Positions 1 to 10,943 of a DNA stretch of 27,348 nt are shown here, one piece after another. This DNA comes from Podaxis mareebaensis (Eukaryota; Basidiomycota; Agaricomycetes; Agaricales; Agaricaceae), in contig JAEUWP010000399.1 of assembly GCA_018524725.1 (NCBI GenBank), forward strand, positions 1-27,348, in the 5' to 3' direction. The translations under genes and the position numbers were made by a program. The first letter of the stretch is position 1. Every line of letters starts with the position of its first letter. The notes under the pieces were generated by a model. The model made no database searches and was not told the origin of the DNA. It worked only from the letters and a program-made list of their open reading frames with translations.

Positions 1-1027
1 CTTTGTTGAGTCAGAATATTGTAACATTAGATTATAATCACTCCTCAGCTCATAATATAAAAATCCCCTTGATGATGTGAGGTGAAGCAAGGGAATTCCT
101 GCTGAGCTTCACTTAGAGGGTTGTTGTATATTTGATGATCACTGAGTGATAGTTAAGTGTTTATAGGAGTTTTCTTCAGTCAATGTGACCTACTAGTGAG
201 AGCCAGAACAAAGACCCAGTAGTTCCCCCAGAAGTTTCCATAAGTTGAGAATCAGAAGTTAGTCTTAGCAGGGTTAACTAGGAGTACATTGCAGCTGCAT
301 ATCACCAGTTGGAGCACTCATTGGTATATTTCTAGTAGTAGTGAGGGATCACTCTTGCTACCTTCAGTTCTTTGGTACTTGTGTATTGTTGTGACACTAC
401 ATCAGTGACTTGTCAATCTAAGAACAAACAGTCTAGTTCAGTCTTGAACTAGGAAATTGCTGGGACCACCTCACAACAGTCACCCAGAAGTCCTTGTGTC
501 AAGCAAAGATAGCACCAAGCACATACACATTCCCCCACTCCTTCACAACTTTTATTACTCCCTTTTTAACATTCCTAGCAAGTGTTTCAATCTCATATCA
601 CTTTATTATCCCCTTCACTTCTGAATCAGAGTCCCCCATGAACTTGCTAGGGTGTGGCTGTTGGTAATACTATTTTATATTTCACTTCACATTATTCCTA
701 TTACCTGTTATATTCTATAGTAATCCATTTGCTGCCCCATCAACAGTAGTGAGATCTTCAGGAACATAAGTATTGTGTTGGTCTCCCTCATTTAACTGCA
801 AGGTAAACACTCACTATTTGAGTAGATACCTGGTGGTATAGGCCTGTTCAATTTAGTCATAGTGATAACAATAATCTGGGATCTAATTCATCTAGAACCT
901 TCCAAATTCAACAACTCCCTGTATCAGATCCATATGTCAGGGGAATTATCACATAAGATCGCCTCATACCAGCCAACATCAACCCAAACTCCAATGGTAA
1001 AATAGAAACACCCCCATAGCATATTGT
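1..1027. other. Left flank, no gene recognised
   Basis: I see no convincing coding sequence in this AT-rich stretch. It holds an 8-bp perfect inverted repeat (ctagttca at 433-440, tgaactag at 445-452, loop 4). It may be the upstream part of the decayed reading frame that becomes visible from about 1028, but the sequence does not show that clearly. Confidence 0.5.
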
Positions 1028-2546
1028 ATTCAATTCTATGGTGAGCAAGAACTAACTTATGATTGGCAAGACAAAGAGGTTCACTCCGATTATGAAGGAT
1101 GGTGGTTCAGGGTCCTAAGGGGATAAAATTAGGAACAAACTGATTGTGAAAATGTGAACAAACTTACCTCAGTCCAGATTTCAAGAACCTTCAGGGGTGA
1201 TGGTAATGCTGGTATGACTTGAAGGGTATTGGAATGAGATGAAGTCTTTGATTGATTGTCAACAGGATGGACCTTATGTGCATTTCACCTAAGCAACTTG
1301 CATTTTGTGAGAAGAGTCTGGTTGAACTCAGCAAGATTGGCAGCTTTGACAGTGGGTTCAGAAGAGTAATAGCAGCCACCAGGTTTACACTGAAGGGAAT
1401 ATCAGAAAATTGCCAAACCACATAAATGACTTATGTAATCAAACCATTTCCCAGCATTCATCAAGAATGGATTGTCTAGGCTGATAGGTATCAGCCAAGG
1501 ATGTAATTCATGGGCAGGATGGACTGATCTTTGTGGTGGAGGACCAGCAGCCTTAGTCTGGAGAACCAAGATCTTGGTTTCATTCTCCTGCTGAAGGATC
1601 TCTGGTAGTGTTTGGGTAAGATGTTTCTGAGCAAGGCAAATCAGAAAAGTGCTGATGAATTCACTTGCTACTGACCAAAATTATGCATGATTCATAAAGT
1701 AAGCCAGTTATCAGTGATCCCCTTCAGGGTGGGGAAACATTGGTGTAGCACCTGCAGGTAGGGGGACATTACACAGAAAAAAAATTACTTGAACAAGACT
1801 TGCAATATCATTAAGGCAATTAGTCAGGGATAGGAGCAAGGCTCAGAAGAGCATTTAAGACCCACCAGTTCATGGTCTGGGAATGCACTAACCCAAGCAT
1901 CCCACCCATCTTGACACAAGTCTATTCTATGTGAAGAATCTTCTAGTATGTTGCATGTGACTTCCTCCAATGATAAGCCAGCTCTCACACATGTCACTTG
2001 CTATGAAACAGTATGTTGTTAGGGCTTGATGTAAAGAATTACTGCAGGCTCACCAAAATCAGGCTGGACAGCCAGCAAAGGTTTTTCAGATCTCCATAAA
2101 CAAGAGATTCTTTTCACTACTCAATGACAACAATTTTTTGCAACAGACATGATTCCTTGAAGTTCCCTTCAAGGTCTATGACAGTTTGACTGCCAAGTTC
2201 ATTGATATCCCTGCATCCACATACTGGCCCTACCTGGCTGCCACCAACCCATTCTTGATTGTTAAATGTGTGGATCTTGAAGACTCAGATTGTCCAGGCC
2301 TAGATGACTTAATCAGTGAGCTATGGATAGCAGTCAAGGAATTCCTTCATAGCCCACCAGGGACACACTCCAGCAGCCCTTTACCACCTTCTTCCCCTCC
2401 TCCCCCATCTCAGTCCCCCCATCTATCCCCAGTTCCTGTTGAGTTTGCTGAGAAGGTGGTCCAGACAATCAAAGACTCTAATCCCAACAAACACAAGTGA
2501 TCCAACTCCCAGATAGTCATCAACAGGCCTGCTTCCAAAGTCTCCA
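1028..2546 (+). pseudogene. Decayed reading frame of unknown function, left part, interrupted by LINE A
   Basis: One frame (codons starting at 1028, 2186 and so on) gives protein-like stretches separated by stops, many of them TGA. The best part runs from about 1991 to 2546. It contains the stretch FIDIPASTYWPYL near 2200, then an acidic segment and a proline/serine-rich tail (about 2350-2440) like a disordered linker. The frame is readable up to the base where LINE A's target duplication starts and continues in phase beyond the element at 9397. TGA at 2027, 2150 and 2499 could all be former CGA arginine codons. The part before about 1900 is very weak and may contain introns. I do not recognise the family. 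It could be a host gene or the gag-like ORF of another transposon. Confidence 0.4.
1479..1496. repeat. Perfect 8-bp inverted repeat, 2-nt loop
   Basis: GGCTGATA (1479-1486) is followed after two bases by TATCAGCC (1489-1496). It is one of many such short palindromes in the non-LINE parts of the window. Another perfect 16-bp palindrome (AACCAAGATCTTGGTT) lies at 1564-1579, and a 7-bp one with a 6-nt loop at 2155-2174. Confidence 0.85.
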
Positions 2547-2560
2547 ACATACAGTTCAAT
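2546..2560. repeat. Target site duplication of LINE A, left copy
   Basis: AACATACAGTTCAAT here is identical to 9382-9396, just after LINE A's poly(A). Its length, 15 bp, is the same as for elements B and D. The first two As overlap the A-tail at the right copy, so 13 bp is the strict minimum. Confidence 0.93.
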
Positions 2561-2648
2561 CACCTTCCTTTCTCAGTAACTACCACTATCATCTCAGTGG
2601 CATAGTTATTCGTAGTACAAGGAATACAAAAACTCATCCTAAATCAAT
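2561..2648 (+). promoter_or_regulatory. LINE A 5' leader, probable internal promoter
   Basis: The 88 nt before the ORF1 ATG align with the 88-nt leader of LINE B (11249-11336) with few differences. A full-length LINE must carry its promoter inside its own 5' end, so this conserved block is the likely site. No TATA box is visible. The promoter role is inferred. Confidence 0.55.
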
Positions 2649-5268
2649 ATGAAAGACTCCAAAGAGACAAGTGGCTTCTTTGGAGGTGTCAAGAATGCTG
2701 CCAGCAGCATTCATTCTGGCATTGTTTGTTGCTGCCACTCTAGCACCAGTGTAGTGCCCAACCTGACACTCCCAAGAGAGGCATCCATCCCTCTCTTTAA
2801 TGACTTCCAGGTCTCTGAGGACTTCCTATGGAAGCCTCCATCTCCCTCTCCATCCATTGGAGCCAAATGCTCCTACTCTACCAACCAATCTCTCTCTAAT
2901 CAACTAGAGAAGAGTATGAAATTTAGGGAAGATGACGAAGCAGCTTCTGTTTCAACAGCAGAAGAAAATGACAACCAAGAAGGGTCTCAAGGCCTTTCTA
3001 CCCCTCATTCAGTTCATCCATCTATTGTGCCAGTTCGTGAAGACATTGACCTCTCCCCTGAAATTGCCCCATCTCACAGGGTTCTTTCTCCAGCCCAAGC
3101 CATTGCCTCGTCATATGGTTATGTGCCCCCTACTCCTAATGCAGCCTGGGACGAATCCCAGCCCTCAGACCCCCTTCCTGCCCTCCCAACCTTCACTCCT
3201 ATCTCCCCTCCAGCTGACACCCAGCCTCATGGCAAAGACCCTTCATCCCACAGAATGGATTGGTCAGTGATCCATTCCACTTTATGTGACACTTTTAGTG
3301 ACATTGATGTCATGTCAACCCTTGATCCTAAAGTGCTCAGTCTTTTCACAGCACTTCTTTCTTTCTCCTCCAGTTGGCTCTCATCTTGGGTTAACAACGG
3401 AGGAGATCTTTCTACTTTTGAGGGCACTCCCTCTCTCGTTAATATTATTCAAACCATTGCTCATTCTGAGCAACTCAGAAACAAAGCCATTCCTCATGGC
3501 TCTCATAATGTGCATCTCTATGACGCTATCTCAATGCAATTCCCCCCCACCCACACTCTATCTCCCACTCCCATGCCCATGTCAACTGGGCATCATCAAG
3601 AATGCCAGGCTGAAAAGGCACTGGCAGTGTCCTCCCCTTCCCCTAAAGACACCTCTGGGCTTCTCCAGGGCTCTTCCCCTATTCCCATATCTGACACCTC
3701 TGGGATACTCCAGGGCTCAGACTTGCAACTCAAAAGGGACACTGCTCGAGCAATCACCCTCTCGCACCTTCTGCCTCCCAACCCATCTAAATTAGGTGAG
3801 TCATCGTCTTCTATCATTGATGCTGACATGCTTCCTCCTCCCCCTCCCCCTCAACCCACTATCCCAGCTGTTCCTGATCCATCCAGTCAGGAAAAGGCAA
3901 ACCCTAACCCTAGCACCTGGTCTATGGCCACTCATTGCTGGGTGCCTCATAAAACAATAGTGGCTCCCACTCAGTGTAAGCCTATCATGGCTCCTGCCTT
4001 CCCCCCTAAGGATTCTCACCCTCCTCCCCCTCATCCATTCCCTCTCTCCTCCACTCCCCCCCCCCCCCATCAACAAAGCCACCAAGCCTCAGTACAGGTC
4101 TGGTGCACCTTCTCCTTTGACCCAGAAGTCATCTTATTCCAAGGCAGCTTCTCAGACTCCCCTTAAGATGGAAGAGCTACAGAAATATGCAGCTCTCCAA
4201 AATCAGTTCCCATCCATGTTGCCAGTTGACATCATCAGCTTCCTCCGCAACTCAGGAGACATCAAAACTCCTGCTCCTAAGTCTGTTTCACCCTCTTCCC
4301 ACTCCTCACAACCAAAGGCCACCCAAGGCCCCTCTTGCAAGAATGTTGTTGTTCCCTTCAATGACACGTTCACACATCTCATGATTACTTCACTAGACCT
4401 CATTGTCCAGTGCTGCAATAATGAGCTTTACCAAAAGAACCTTCCCCTTTGTGTCGAGTCAGCAAAGAAGAATGAACGAACACTATGGCTCAACACAAAC
4501 TCTGTTGCCACTGAAGCAGAGCTTAATGCCATAAAGAAAGGCATCACCAATTCCAACAGGTCAGCTTTTGCCTCCCCAGACATCAGAAATGCTGTCAACC
4601 TGTCACTTCCTATGTTGAAGTCTTTCATCAAATTGACCAACCTCCCCTACTTTAGGGAGGATGGTACCCCCCATACTGCTGATGACATTAAACCTGTCAT
4701 TGATGCCTCTCCATACACTGACATTGTCAATCACCTCATCAGCAAACCCCATTTCTGTCATGTCTCCCCATACTCAGACTCTGCCCTCCTATTTTTTGAC
4801 TTGTGGGACTTGCAAACTGCATCCCATGCCAAACTTTATATCAACCATACTATTCTCTTTGAGAATAGGGTTTGCACCTTCAGAAATGTGACCATGAGAG
4901 TTGCCAGCCCCCTTTGTAATCACTGCTGGAGATGGAGACATGCCACCCATGCATGCAAAGCCCACAACCCAAGGTGTGCTATCTGTGGAGACCCACACCA
5001 CACCAACAACCACCGTCGCAATGGGTACTGCTGTCACAGCAAACCAGGTCCCAACCCTCACCCCCCCACCCCCACCAATGTCACAGAATGCCTGCATGTG
5101 ACTTCATTCAACTGCTTGTCATGTGGCTCCAAGGAACACCATGTGAACAGTGATAAATGTCCATTCTTCTGTCATAGATATGATAAGGAATGGATCATAA
5201 ACAAACTCAAGGAGATGAAGACTGAGAAGGTGAAGGCTGATTTCAACACATGTGCCATTAATGTCTGA
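2649..5268 (+). pseudogene. LINE A ORF1 (gag-like RNA-binding protein), frameshifted
   Basis: This would encode the nucleic-acid-binding protein that coats the element RNA. The ATG at 2649 opens a serine/proline-rich, probably disordered N-terminal half of about 470 codons. The frame then shifts at a 13-base C run (4056-4068; six Cs in B), and the rest is read in the next frame to the TGA at 5266-5268. The second half carries a conserved gag-like region and, at the end, three zinc knuckles: CNHC...H...C of the CX2CX4HX4C type, CAICGDPHH, and CLSCGSKEHHVNSDKC. A 45-nt period repeated motif (DTSGLLQGS / DTSGILQGS) lies at 3648-3719. The stop overlaps the ORF2 start (ATGTCTGA, 5261-5268). Apart from the frameshift the frame is surprisingly open, so repair by assembly error at the homopolymer is possible. 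Confidence 0.9.
4056..4068 (+). repeat. C13 homopolymer that breaks ORF1 of LINE A
   Basis: Thirteen Cs where LINE B has six (in ccccccattaacc). The seven extra bases shift the frame by one. Protein similarity to B resumes immediately after it in the new frame. It could be true slippage or a sequencing or assembly error. Confidence 0.9.
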
Positions 5269-8200
5269 ACAATCTCTTCACAACACTGCTTCACTATCTA
5301 ACATTTCAATTTGTTCATTTAATGTACAAAAGAACTGGTCTACTGTAGAATTTCTTTTAAATTCTCCATTACTCAAAGACATTCACATCTTATGTCTACA
5401 AGAACCCACTTTCTGGTTCATTCGAAATATTCTGTCCACATCAGTCTCTGAAGGAGATCCAATGGAAGGACCACCTATCCACAAGGATTGGCTATTACTT
5501 CATGACCAATCCATTCCTAAACCTCGTGTTCTCACATATGTACACAACTCTATCTGGTCCCTTAACCCCATCATCCATCTGAACATTATTTCATCATCTG
5601 ACTTTCAAATGTTTTCACTTTCTATCCCTAACAAACAGTATTTCCTTAACTGTTACTTCAAAACAAACAATTCTTCTTCTATAGACTATTTAGAATCACG
5701 TATACACTCCTTCCCCAACAATGTTTGTTATGCTGGAGGCAATTTTAACACGAGGTCTCCCAAATGGGATCACAATGCACCCGATCATCTTGCATGTGCA
5801 GACTTGCTGTGTGACATCATCTTGCATGTGCAGACTTGCTGTGCGACATCATGGACATGATTGGACTTACTTGATCTACCCTGATCCAATACTCCCCTAC
5901 CCACTTCCCTGATGATCCCAATAAGTCTGCAACAGTAATCGATCTCATGTTCACAATCTCTCCACTGGACCTTCCAGCCCCCACCCACTCCTACCGACAT
6001 GATTGGAGATCTCGATCTGATCATGTTCCCCTCTTCACACATGTCCCTTTGTTGTCAACAGTCACTCCCATCACTGTCAAATGTACTATACCCAGAGATT
6101 CTGAAGAAGAAGCTCTCTTCCTATACAACTGCTCCCTGTGCATTAAGGCACTTCCCCCAAATTTTGACTCTTCCAATGATGTCAACAAATATGCGACATC
6201 CATCTTTGATATTGTTTCTGAGGAGTGGAATGTGAATACTGTAGAAGTCAAGATTTGTCAATGCTCAAAGCCTTGGTGGAACAACCAATGCTCTGATGCC
6301 CTATACGCCTTCAATGCTCACTGCACCAAATGAAACTGGAGCAATTTTAGACACACTACCAAAAAAGTGAAGAGAGCTTTCTTTGATGAAAAAATATTGG
6401 AAATCTCGAGGGAGAAAAGATGACCTTGGGATTTGATGATGTGGGTGAAGAAATGAAATCTTCCCCCATCCCAATCCATCCTCCACAAAGGACAACCTAA
6501 CAGACACACTGTTCCCATGCACCAACTCCTCTGCACCAGGCCCAGACCATCTCATGTGGGCCCACATCAAATTCCTCATGTCTGATGACAACATCAAATC
6601 GAACTTCACTTCTTTCACCTCTGCATGTATTCAATTCCATACATGGCTGGAATATTTCAAGACGTCCACTTCGGTTATCATCCCCAAACTGAATAAGCCA
6701 CACTATTCTATGCCCAAAATGTTTTGACCCATCGTCCTCCTCAACACTCTAGGCAAACTTATCGAGAAGATGATATCTAATCATCTTCAATTTGAATCAA
6801 CCCAGTTTGATTTAGTTCACCCCCTTCAATTCGGAGGCATCATTCACCATTCAACTGAGGATGCAGGTGTCTTTGTCACCCATATGGTAAGATCCAGATG
6901 GAAAAAGAATTTGAAAATGAGCATCCTTGCTTTTGATGTCACTCAATTCTTTCCTTCTATTAATCACTCTCTTTTAATTGAGATTCTTAAAAGACACAGT
7001 TTCCATTCATCTGTAGTTTCTTTCTTCTCAGACTATCTAGTTAATTGCTTTACTAAGTATTCTTGGAACAATGACTCTTCTCCTCCATTCCCTGCTTCTG
7101 TAGGCATAGGTCAAGGCTCAGCTCTCTCTCCTATCCTAACAGCCCTCTATCTCTCACCATTTATCCACAAATTCTCCAACGATGCTCATTGTAAACTACT
7201 CTCTTTTGTAGACGATGGTCTCATCATTGTACAGTCTGACTCTTTCCATACAAACTGTAATCTACTTGCCTCTATATACCTTAGTTGTGAATGATTACTA
7301 ACTTCTATGGGTCTCACCCTCGAACATGACAAGACTGAGGCCTTCCACTTCTCCAACTGCCCCTGGGCAGAACCTGATCCACACATCACCATTGATCATC
7401 CCACAGATGGTCATCTCACCTTCATCCCCAAGTGTCACCTCAGATACTTGGGCTTCTACTTTGATTGGGCACTCTCCTTTAAGGAACACATCCACTATTA
7501 CTCTACAAAGGTGCTATCCACTGTCAAATGTATGCACCTCCTTGGCAATTCAATATGAGGTCTCTCCCCTCTACACAAATGTCTCCTCTACAGGTCTTGT
7601 GTCATCCCCATTGCCATATACGGTTTCCATTTGTGGTTTAATTGAAATGGCTGATACAAAGGCCTCATCAAACAACTCCAACATATACAACAATCTACAA
7701 CCTTATAAATCACTAACACATTTCGCACCACACCTTCAAGTAAAATTAAGACCATTACCAATCTCATCCCCATCCAACTCCATCTCTTTAAACTAGCCAA
7801 GCACTGTTCCCTCCACTTCCAAACCCTTCCCTCCTCTCACCCCCTCAAAATCCTCACACATGATGTTGATCCCCTTGACATGTGCTCTACAAAAACCCAA
7901 TCCACAGTGTTAGACTTTGTGTCTGATGCCCAACTTGTCTCAGACTGGTTTAACCATCTTCATCCTAGTGCCAAGCCTGGCCAGCATCTCATCAACCACT
8001 TCAAGTCCCAGATCCACTTCCATCAATGTCCTACCCCTGTCAATAACAATGTCAAGGCTAGATACATTCAATCTCTAAATGTAGCTAGGGATTCTTCTTT
8101 TTCCTCTCCAGTGTCATTAGTAGTCTCTTCTGATGGTTCTGTTCCCCTTGATCCACAGCTCTCTGCTACCTCTGCTTACTTAGTTTTCAGCTCTTCTGCT

Positions 8201-9085
8201 TCTGATGTCCTCTCTTCATCTGTTCACCCTTGTGGGGAAGTACTCTCATCCGATTCCAATTCTTATGCAATCTGTCTTGGTCTCTTTTCCTCTATTTCTC
8301 TTGCTATTTCTTGTAGTTACTCTTCTATCTCTTTCTTTACTGATTCCATCTCTTCTGCTAAACTTCTTTTTAACTATGGCCCCCACAGTGCCCACAAGGA
8401 CACCTTAGCAGTCATTCCTCTTCTCCAAGAGTGGTTGTCATCCTCCCCCCTCAATAACATCCACTTCTGGTCAGTCCCTTCCTCTGAAAAATGGTTGGTC
8501 CACCTCCAAGTGCACAACCTTGCCAAGTTGCTGCACATACCCAACAATCTATGGTTCCCAATCCACACCTCTCTGGGATACATTTGCAATCATTATACCA
8601 CTAAATGCCTTGCTCTTTGGAGGCAAAAGATGAACATTCTCAAATATTGAGGCCACAATTGGCTTCCCCTTACCAATCCTGCAGATCAACCTCTGGAACC
8701 CAAATACACCAACAGCAGCACCTGGCTCTCATCTGGACTCGGTACTGATCCCAATCTCTGCACATGCTTCACCCACTGTGTAACCAACCATGCACCTATT
8801 GGTGCCTTCAGACAGTGCTTCTTCCCAGGGCACTACATCACCTCTTGCCCATGTAGTGAGGAACTCGAAACACAGGACCATATCATTCACCACTGTCCCC
8901 TCTACCATCAGCCTTATGGTATTTGCACAAATATCTATTGGCTTATCCAGTTCCTTTGTGAAAACCCAGTGGCATTTTCATTCACTGACCAGATACAAGG
9001 ACCAATTACCTTTGAGGACTACAACACTCGATGGCTTACTTGACAAGAGAGGCTGGCCTTACATGGTGCTCCAGATGTTCACTAA
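5261..9085 (+). pseudogene. LINE A ORF2 (endonuclease-RT-RNase H), degenerate
   Basis: This would be the enzyme that nicks the target and reverse-transcribes the RNA. The ATG at 5261 overlaps the ORF1 stop. Visible parts: endonuclease start SICSFNVQKNW and QEP; AGGNFNTRS, where B has GDFN (an Asp-to-Asn change in a catalytic motif caused by CG to CA); SDH near 6019; RT motifs FDVTQFFPSI, GIGQGSALSP and FVDD (about 6930-7220); RNase H SSDGS, SDSNSY (Glu to Asn relative to C) and TDS (8120-8350); and a C-terminal zinc finger near 8850. The 32-bp duplication at 5784-5847 shifts the frame. A 140-bp deletion near 6498 (B 15144-15283 missing) shifts it back, because the net change is 108 bases. Several further TGA codons interrupt it, for example at 6331, 6421, 6725, 7292, 7556 and 8648. 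Non-functional. Confidence 0.93.
5784..5847 (+). repeat. 32-bp tandem duplication in LINE A endonuclease region
   Basis: Units 5784-5815 and 5816-5847 differ at one base: the first ends GTGTGAC, the second GTGCGAC. LINE B has a single copy (with GTGCGAC at 14487-14493). The duplication therefore preceded the loss of the CpG in one unit. It adds 32 bases and throws ORF2 out of frame. Confidence 0.93.
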
Positions 9086-9381
9086 AGGGTCTTCTCTCTT
9101 TCTCTTCTCTCTCCTATCTACGCTTGCCTCTTGCTAGCTCCCTCTCCCCCCCACCTCTTCATTTTCATCTCTGTTCTCCCTCTATGTTTGATTAGCTGTA
9201 CTCTCTATCTTGTGTTGGTTGCCTCATTGCTAGCTCCCTCACTCCTCTCCTGCTTTCTTCTTCTTTTTCTTTCTCTCTGTTTCCTTATTGTGTTTGTAGG
9301 TTTCAGTTCTTGGGACTGCTATTGCGCACCTGTTTGTAGTAGCTAGTCTATTGCAATAAATGTTGATTAAAAAAAAAAAAA
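9086..9381 (+). terminator. LINE A 3' UTR, polyadenylation signal and poly(A)
   Basis: A T/C-rich 3' UTR leads to a block shared by elements A, B and C (TTGGGACTGCTATTG...GTAGTAGCTAGTCTATTG), an AATAAA at 9355-9360 and a run of As from 9369. The same block in four elements suggests it is the RNA 3' end recognised by the element's reverse transcriptase. Confidence 0.85.
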
Positions 9382-9396
9382 AACATACAGTTCAAT
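9382..9396. repeat. Target site duplication of LINE A, right copy
   Basis: AACATACAGTTCAAT, identical to 2546-2560. Confidence 0.93.
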
Positions 9397-9519
9397 TATA
9401 ATATCTGCATCCATGGGCACAAGGTCCAGAAAATGGAGGGCAAGAGGAGCATTGGCAGTATCACATCAAGGAAGGGAACAGGCAATAGCCCTGCAGATCC
9501 AATTGTCATAGAAGACTGA
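9397..9519 (+). pseudogene. Decayed reading frame of unknown function, right part
   Basis: If LINE A and one target duplication are removed, the frame ending at 2560 continues here without a shift for 40 codons, to a TGA at 9517-9519. It is basic and glycine/serine-rich in the middle and ends PADPIVIED, an acidic tail. This continuity supports a once-coding gene at this site. No family recognised. Confidence 0.45.
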
Positions 9520-9849
9520 GAAATCTGTCAGTAACAATTTCCTTCTGAAATAGCCATGTTGACTCACTTTGTTGGTTCACAGATATTGAATATTTCAGTT
9601 CAGCCAGGCTGAACTTTTCCAGCATTTCATGCCATAGTAGATTTTAGTCAATTGATGTCTTCACTTGTTAATGTGTCCATATGTCCTCCATCCTAGAGAA
9701 TTCTCGTCAACTGATGTTTCTGACTGCTAATATAATGCATCTATACATCCTCCACCTGTGACTTAGTCATCTGAAGATGAAAGTTGAGATCAGCAGTAGT
9801 TCTTCATGCAAGATACAGTGTGATACTCCAGGGGAAGCAACTGAGTTCA
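9520..9849. other. Intergenic, no gene seen
   Basis: No coding stretch is visible between the decayed frame and the 5' LTR. It holds a perfect 9-bp inverted repeat with a 1-nt loop at 9597-9615 (AGTTCAGCC A GGCTGAACT). Confidence 0.6.
9845..9849. repeat. 5-bp target duplication of the LTR retrotransposon, left
   Basis: GTTCA directly before the 5' LTR equals GTTCA at 24612-24616, directly after the 3' LTR. Five bp is the usual duplication for gypsy-type integrases. Confidence 0.93.
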
Positions 9850-10101
9850 TGTAAGGGTATCCCCTTGCACAAGAATAAAATCAATTAACCCATATGCTAT
9901 CATTAAGTACTCCAATGACTCATTCCCTTCATGTTTATCCATCACCCCATCATTGTTTGTGTACAATATGTATTTAGGGCACTTTGGTTGTCCCACAAAG
10001 ACAACTGACCTTTACTTGTGCCATGTAGTCTCCCAATATACAGGTTTGAACTATTTGGCATGAGCATGAGGTCTTCCAACAGTAAAGCCTGAAGCTTTAC
10101 A
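9850..10101 (+). repeat. 5' LTR
   Basis: 252 bp, starting TGTAAGGGTAT and ending GAAGCTTTACA. It differs from the 3' LTR at nine bases: 9913-9914, 10014, 10024-10025, 10041-10042 and 10065-10066. Eight of these form four CA/TG pairs, as expected if each was once CG. No CG dinucleotide remains in it. No clear TATA box is seen inside. Confidence 0.96.
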
Positions 10102-10345
10102 TTTTTTTAGTTCACTGAGTGGACTAACACATGAGCAAAATGCCCTATAACACCTAAACACCACATACACATGGCAACCAAGAATGACAATGCCCAACAA
10201 GCTTTGACATGATAACACATCGGATTCACCACCTAGTGGCAGTAGCTGCACCAACAATAATGGAGGAAAGGGAAATTATCCCCACTCCAGACTATATAAA
10301 TTAGAACCCATCGACAATAGTCAACATAACACAGAGAATCCAACT
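10102..10345 (+). promoter_or_regulatory. LTR element leader with a TATA-like box
   Basis: Untranslated stretch between the 5' LTR and the gag ATG. I could not find a tRNA primer site: the bases after the LTR are TTTTTTTAGTTCACTGAG. A strong TATA-like box, TATATAAA, lies at 10293-10300, about 46 bp before the gag ATG and outside the LTR. A start there would give an mRNA without the LTR R region. Promoter function is inferred only. Confidence 0.45.
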
Positions 10346-10919
10346 ATGGAATCTAACACTGCAGTCAGAAACAACTCACATACTCTGCCACCAATAGAAG
10401 AGGAGAGTGAGCAACCATCATCACTCAACAGGGCACCATTGCCTGAGTTTAACACTGCAATATCAAGTGAATTATATACACTCAAAGAAAGAATTTCCCT
10501 CATTTTCAATGTGAATCATGTTGAAAGCCCTGTAAGAAGGGCAGAACTGTGATTCCACACAGAAGAATATACCATCAAGCTGTTTAAGAGCTCAATGGAT
10601 ATACCAATAGACCCTACATCAGAGATGTATAAGAATCTCCTATGTAAAACAATTAAATGACTTGCTTCACTGTATAAGGCAGCAAAGCAACATAAAGGGG
10701 AATGACCTGAAACCCCATGAATGAAATCTATTGAGCCATGCCTACAGCTTGATCAAGAAAACAAATAGATGACACAGGTGATGAGCACCTGTACAACCCT
10801 CTTTCATGGGTAGATTCACCATCCAATGCTGACCCTATGATGACACATGGTGGCACCCTTGACAAAGGAAAAGCACCAATCAGAGGAACATCATCCTCTG
10901 CAGACCCAACCCCTTCAGA

Positions 10920-10943
10920 GTTGAGTATCACAACATACTCAAC
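10920..10943. repeat. Perfect 9-bp inverted repeat in gag
   Basis: GTTGAGTAT (10920-10928), loop CACAAC, ATACTCAAC (10935-10943). Others in the same gag segment: 10774-10792 (7 bp), 10881-10900 (7 bp), 11164-11184 (7 bp) and 11202-11226 (8 bp, loop 9). Confidence 0.9.

Larger units (their letters stand above)
2561..9381 (+). mobile_element. LINE A: full-length, degenerate non-LTR retrotransposon (Tad1/I-like, with RNase H)
   Basis: A 6.8-kb element bounded by 15-bp target duplications and ending in poly(A). It starts with the same bases as LINE B (CACCTTCCTTTCTCAGTAAC), so this is the true 5' end. Order: 88-nt leader, ORF1 (gag-like with zinc knuckles), ORF2 (endonuclease, reverse transcriptase, RNase H, C-terminal zinc finger), pyrimidine-rich 3' UTR, AATAAA, poly(A). 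Compared with B it has a frameshift at a C run in ORF1, a 32-bp tandem duplication and a 140-bp deletion in ORF2, and many TGA stops where B has CGA. It is therefore dead in cis. Clade placement (fungal Tad1 or a related RNase-H-bearing group) rests on domain order and motifs, not on a tree. Confidence 0.95.

Noticed and set aside
1191..1421. Minus-strand frame of 76 codons in the left flank
   Set aside because: No start context, no homology I recognise and no partner; it lies antisense to the weak plus-strand decayed frame.
4056..4068. Programmed frameshift site in ORF1 at the C run
   Set aside because: B has a short C run and a continuous frame here, so the shift in A is a private slippage or assembly error.
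10102..10125. tRNA primer binding site after the 5' LTR
   Set aside because: The first bases are a T run and no TGG-type match or self-priming complement to the LTR could be found.
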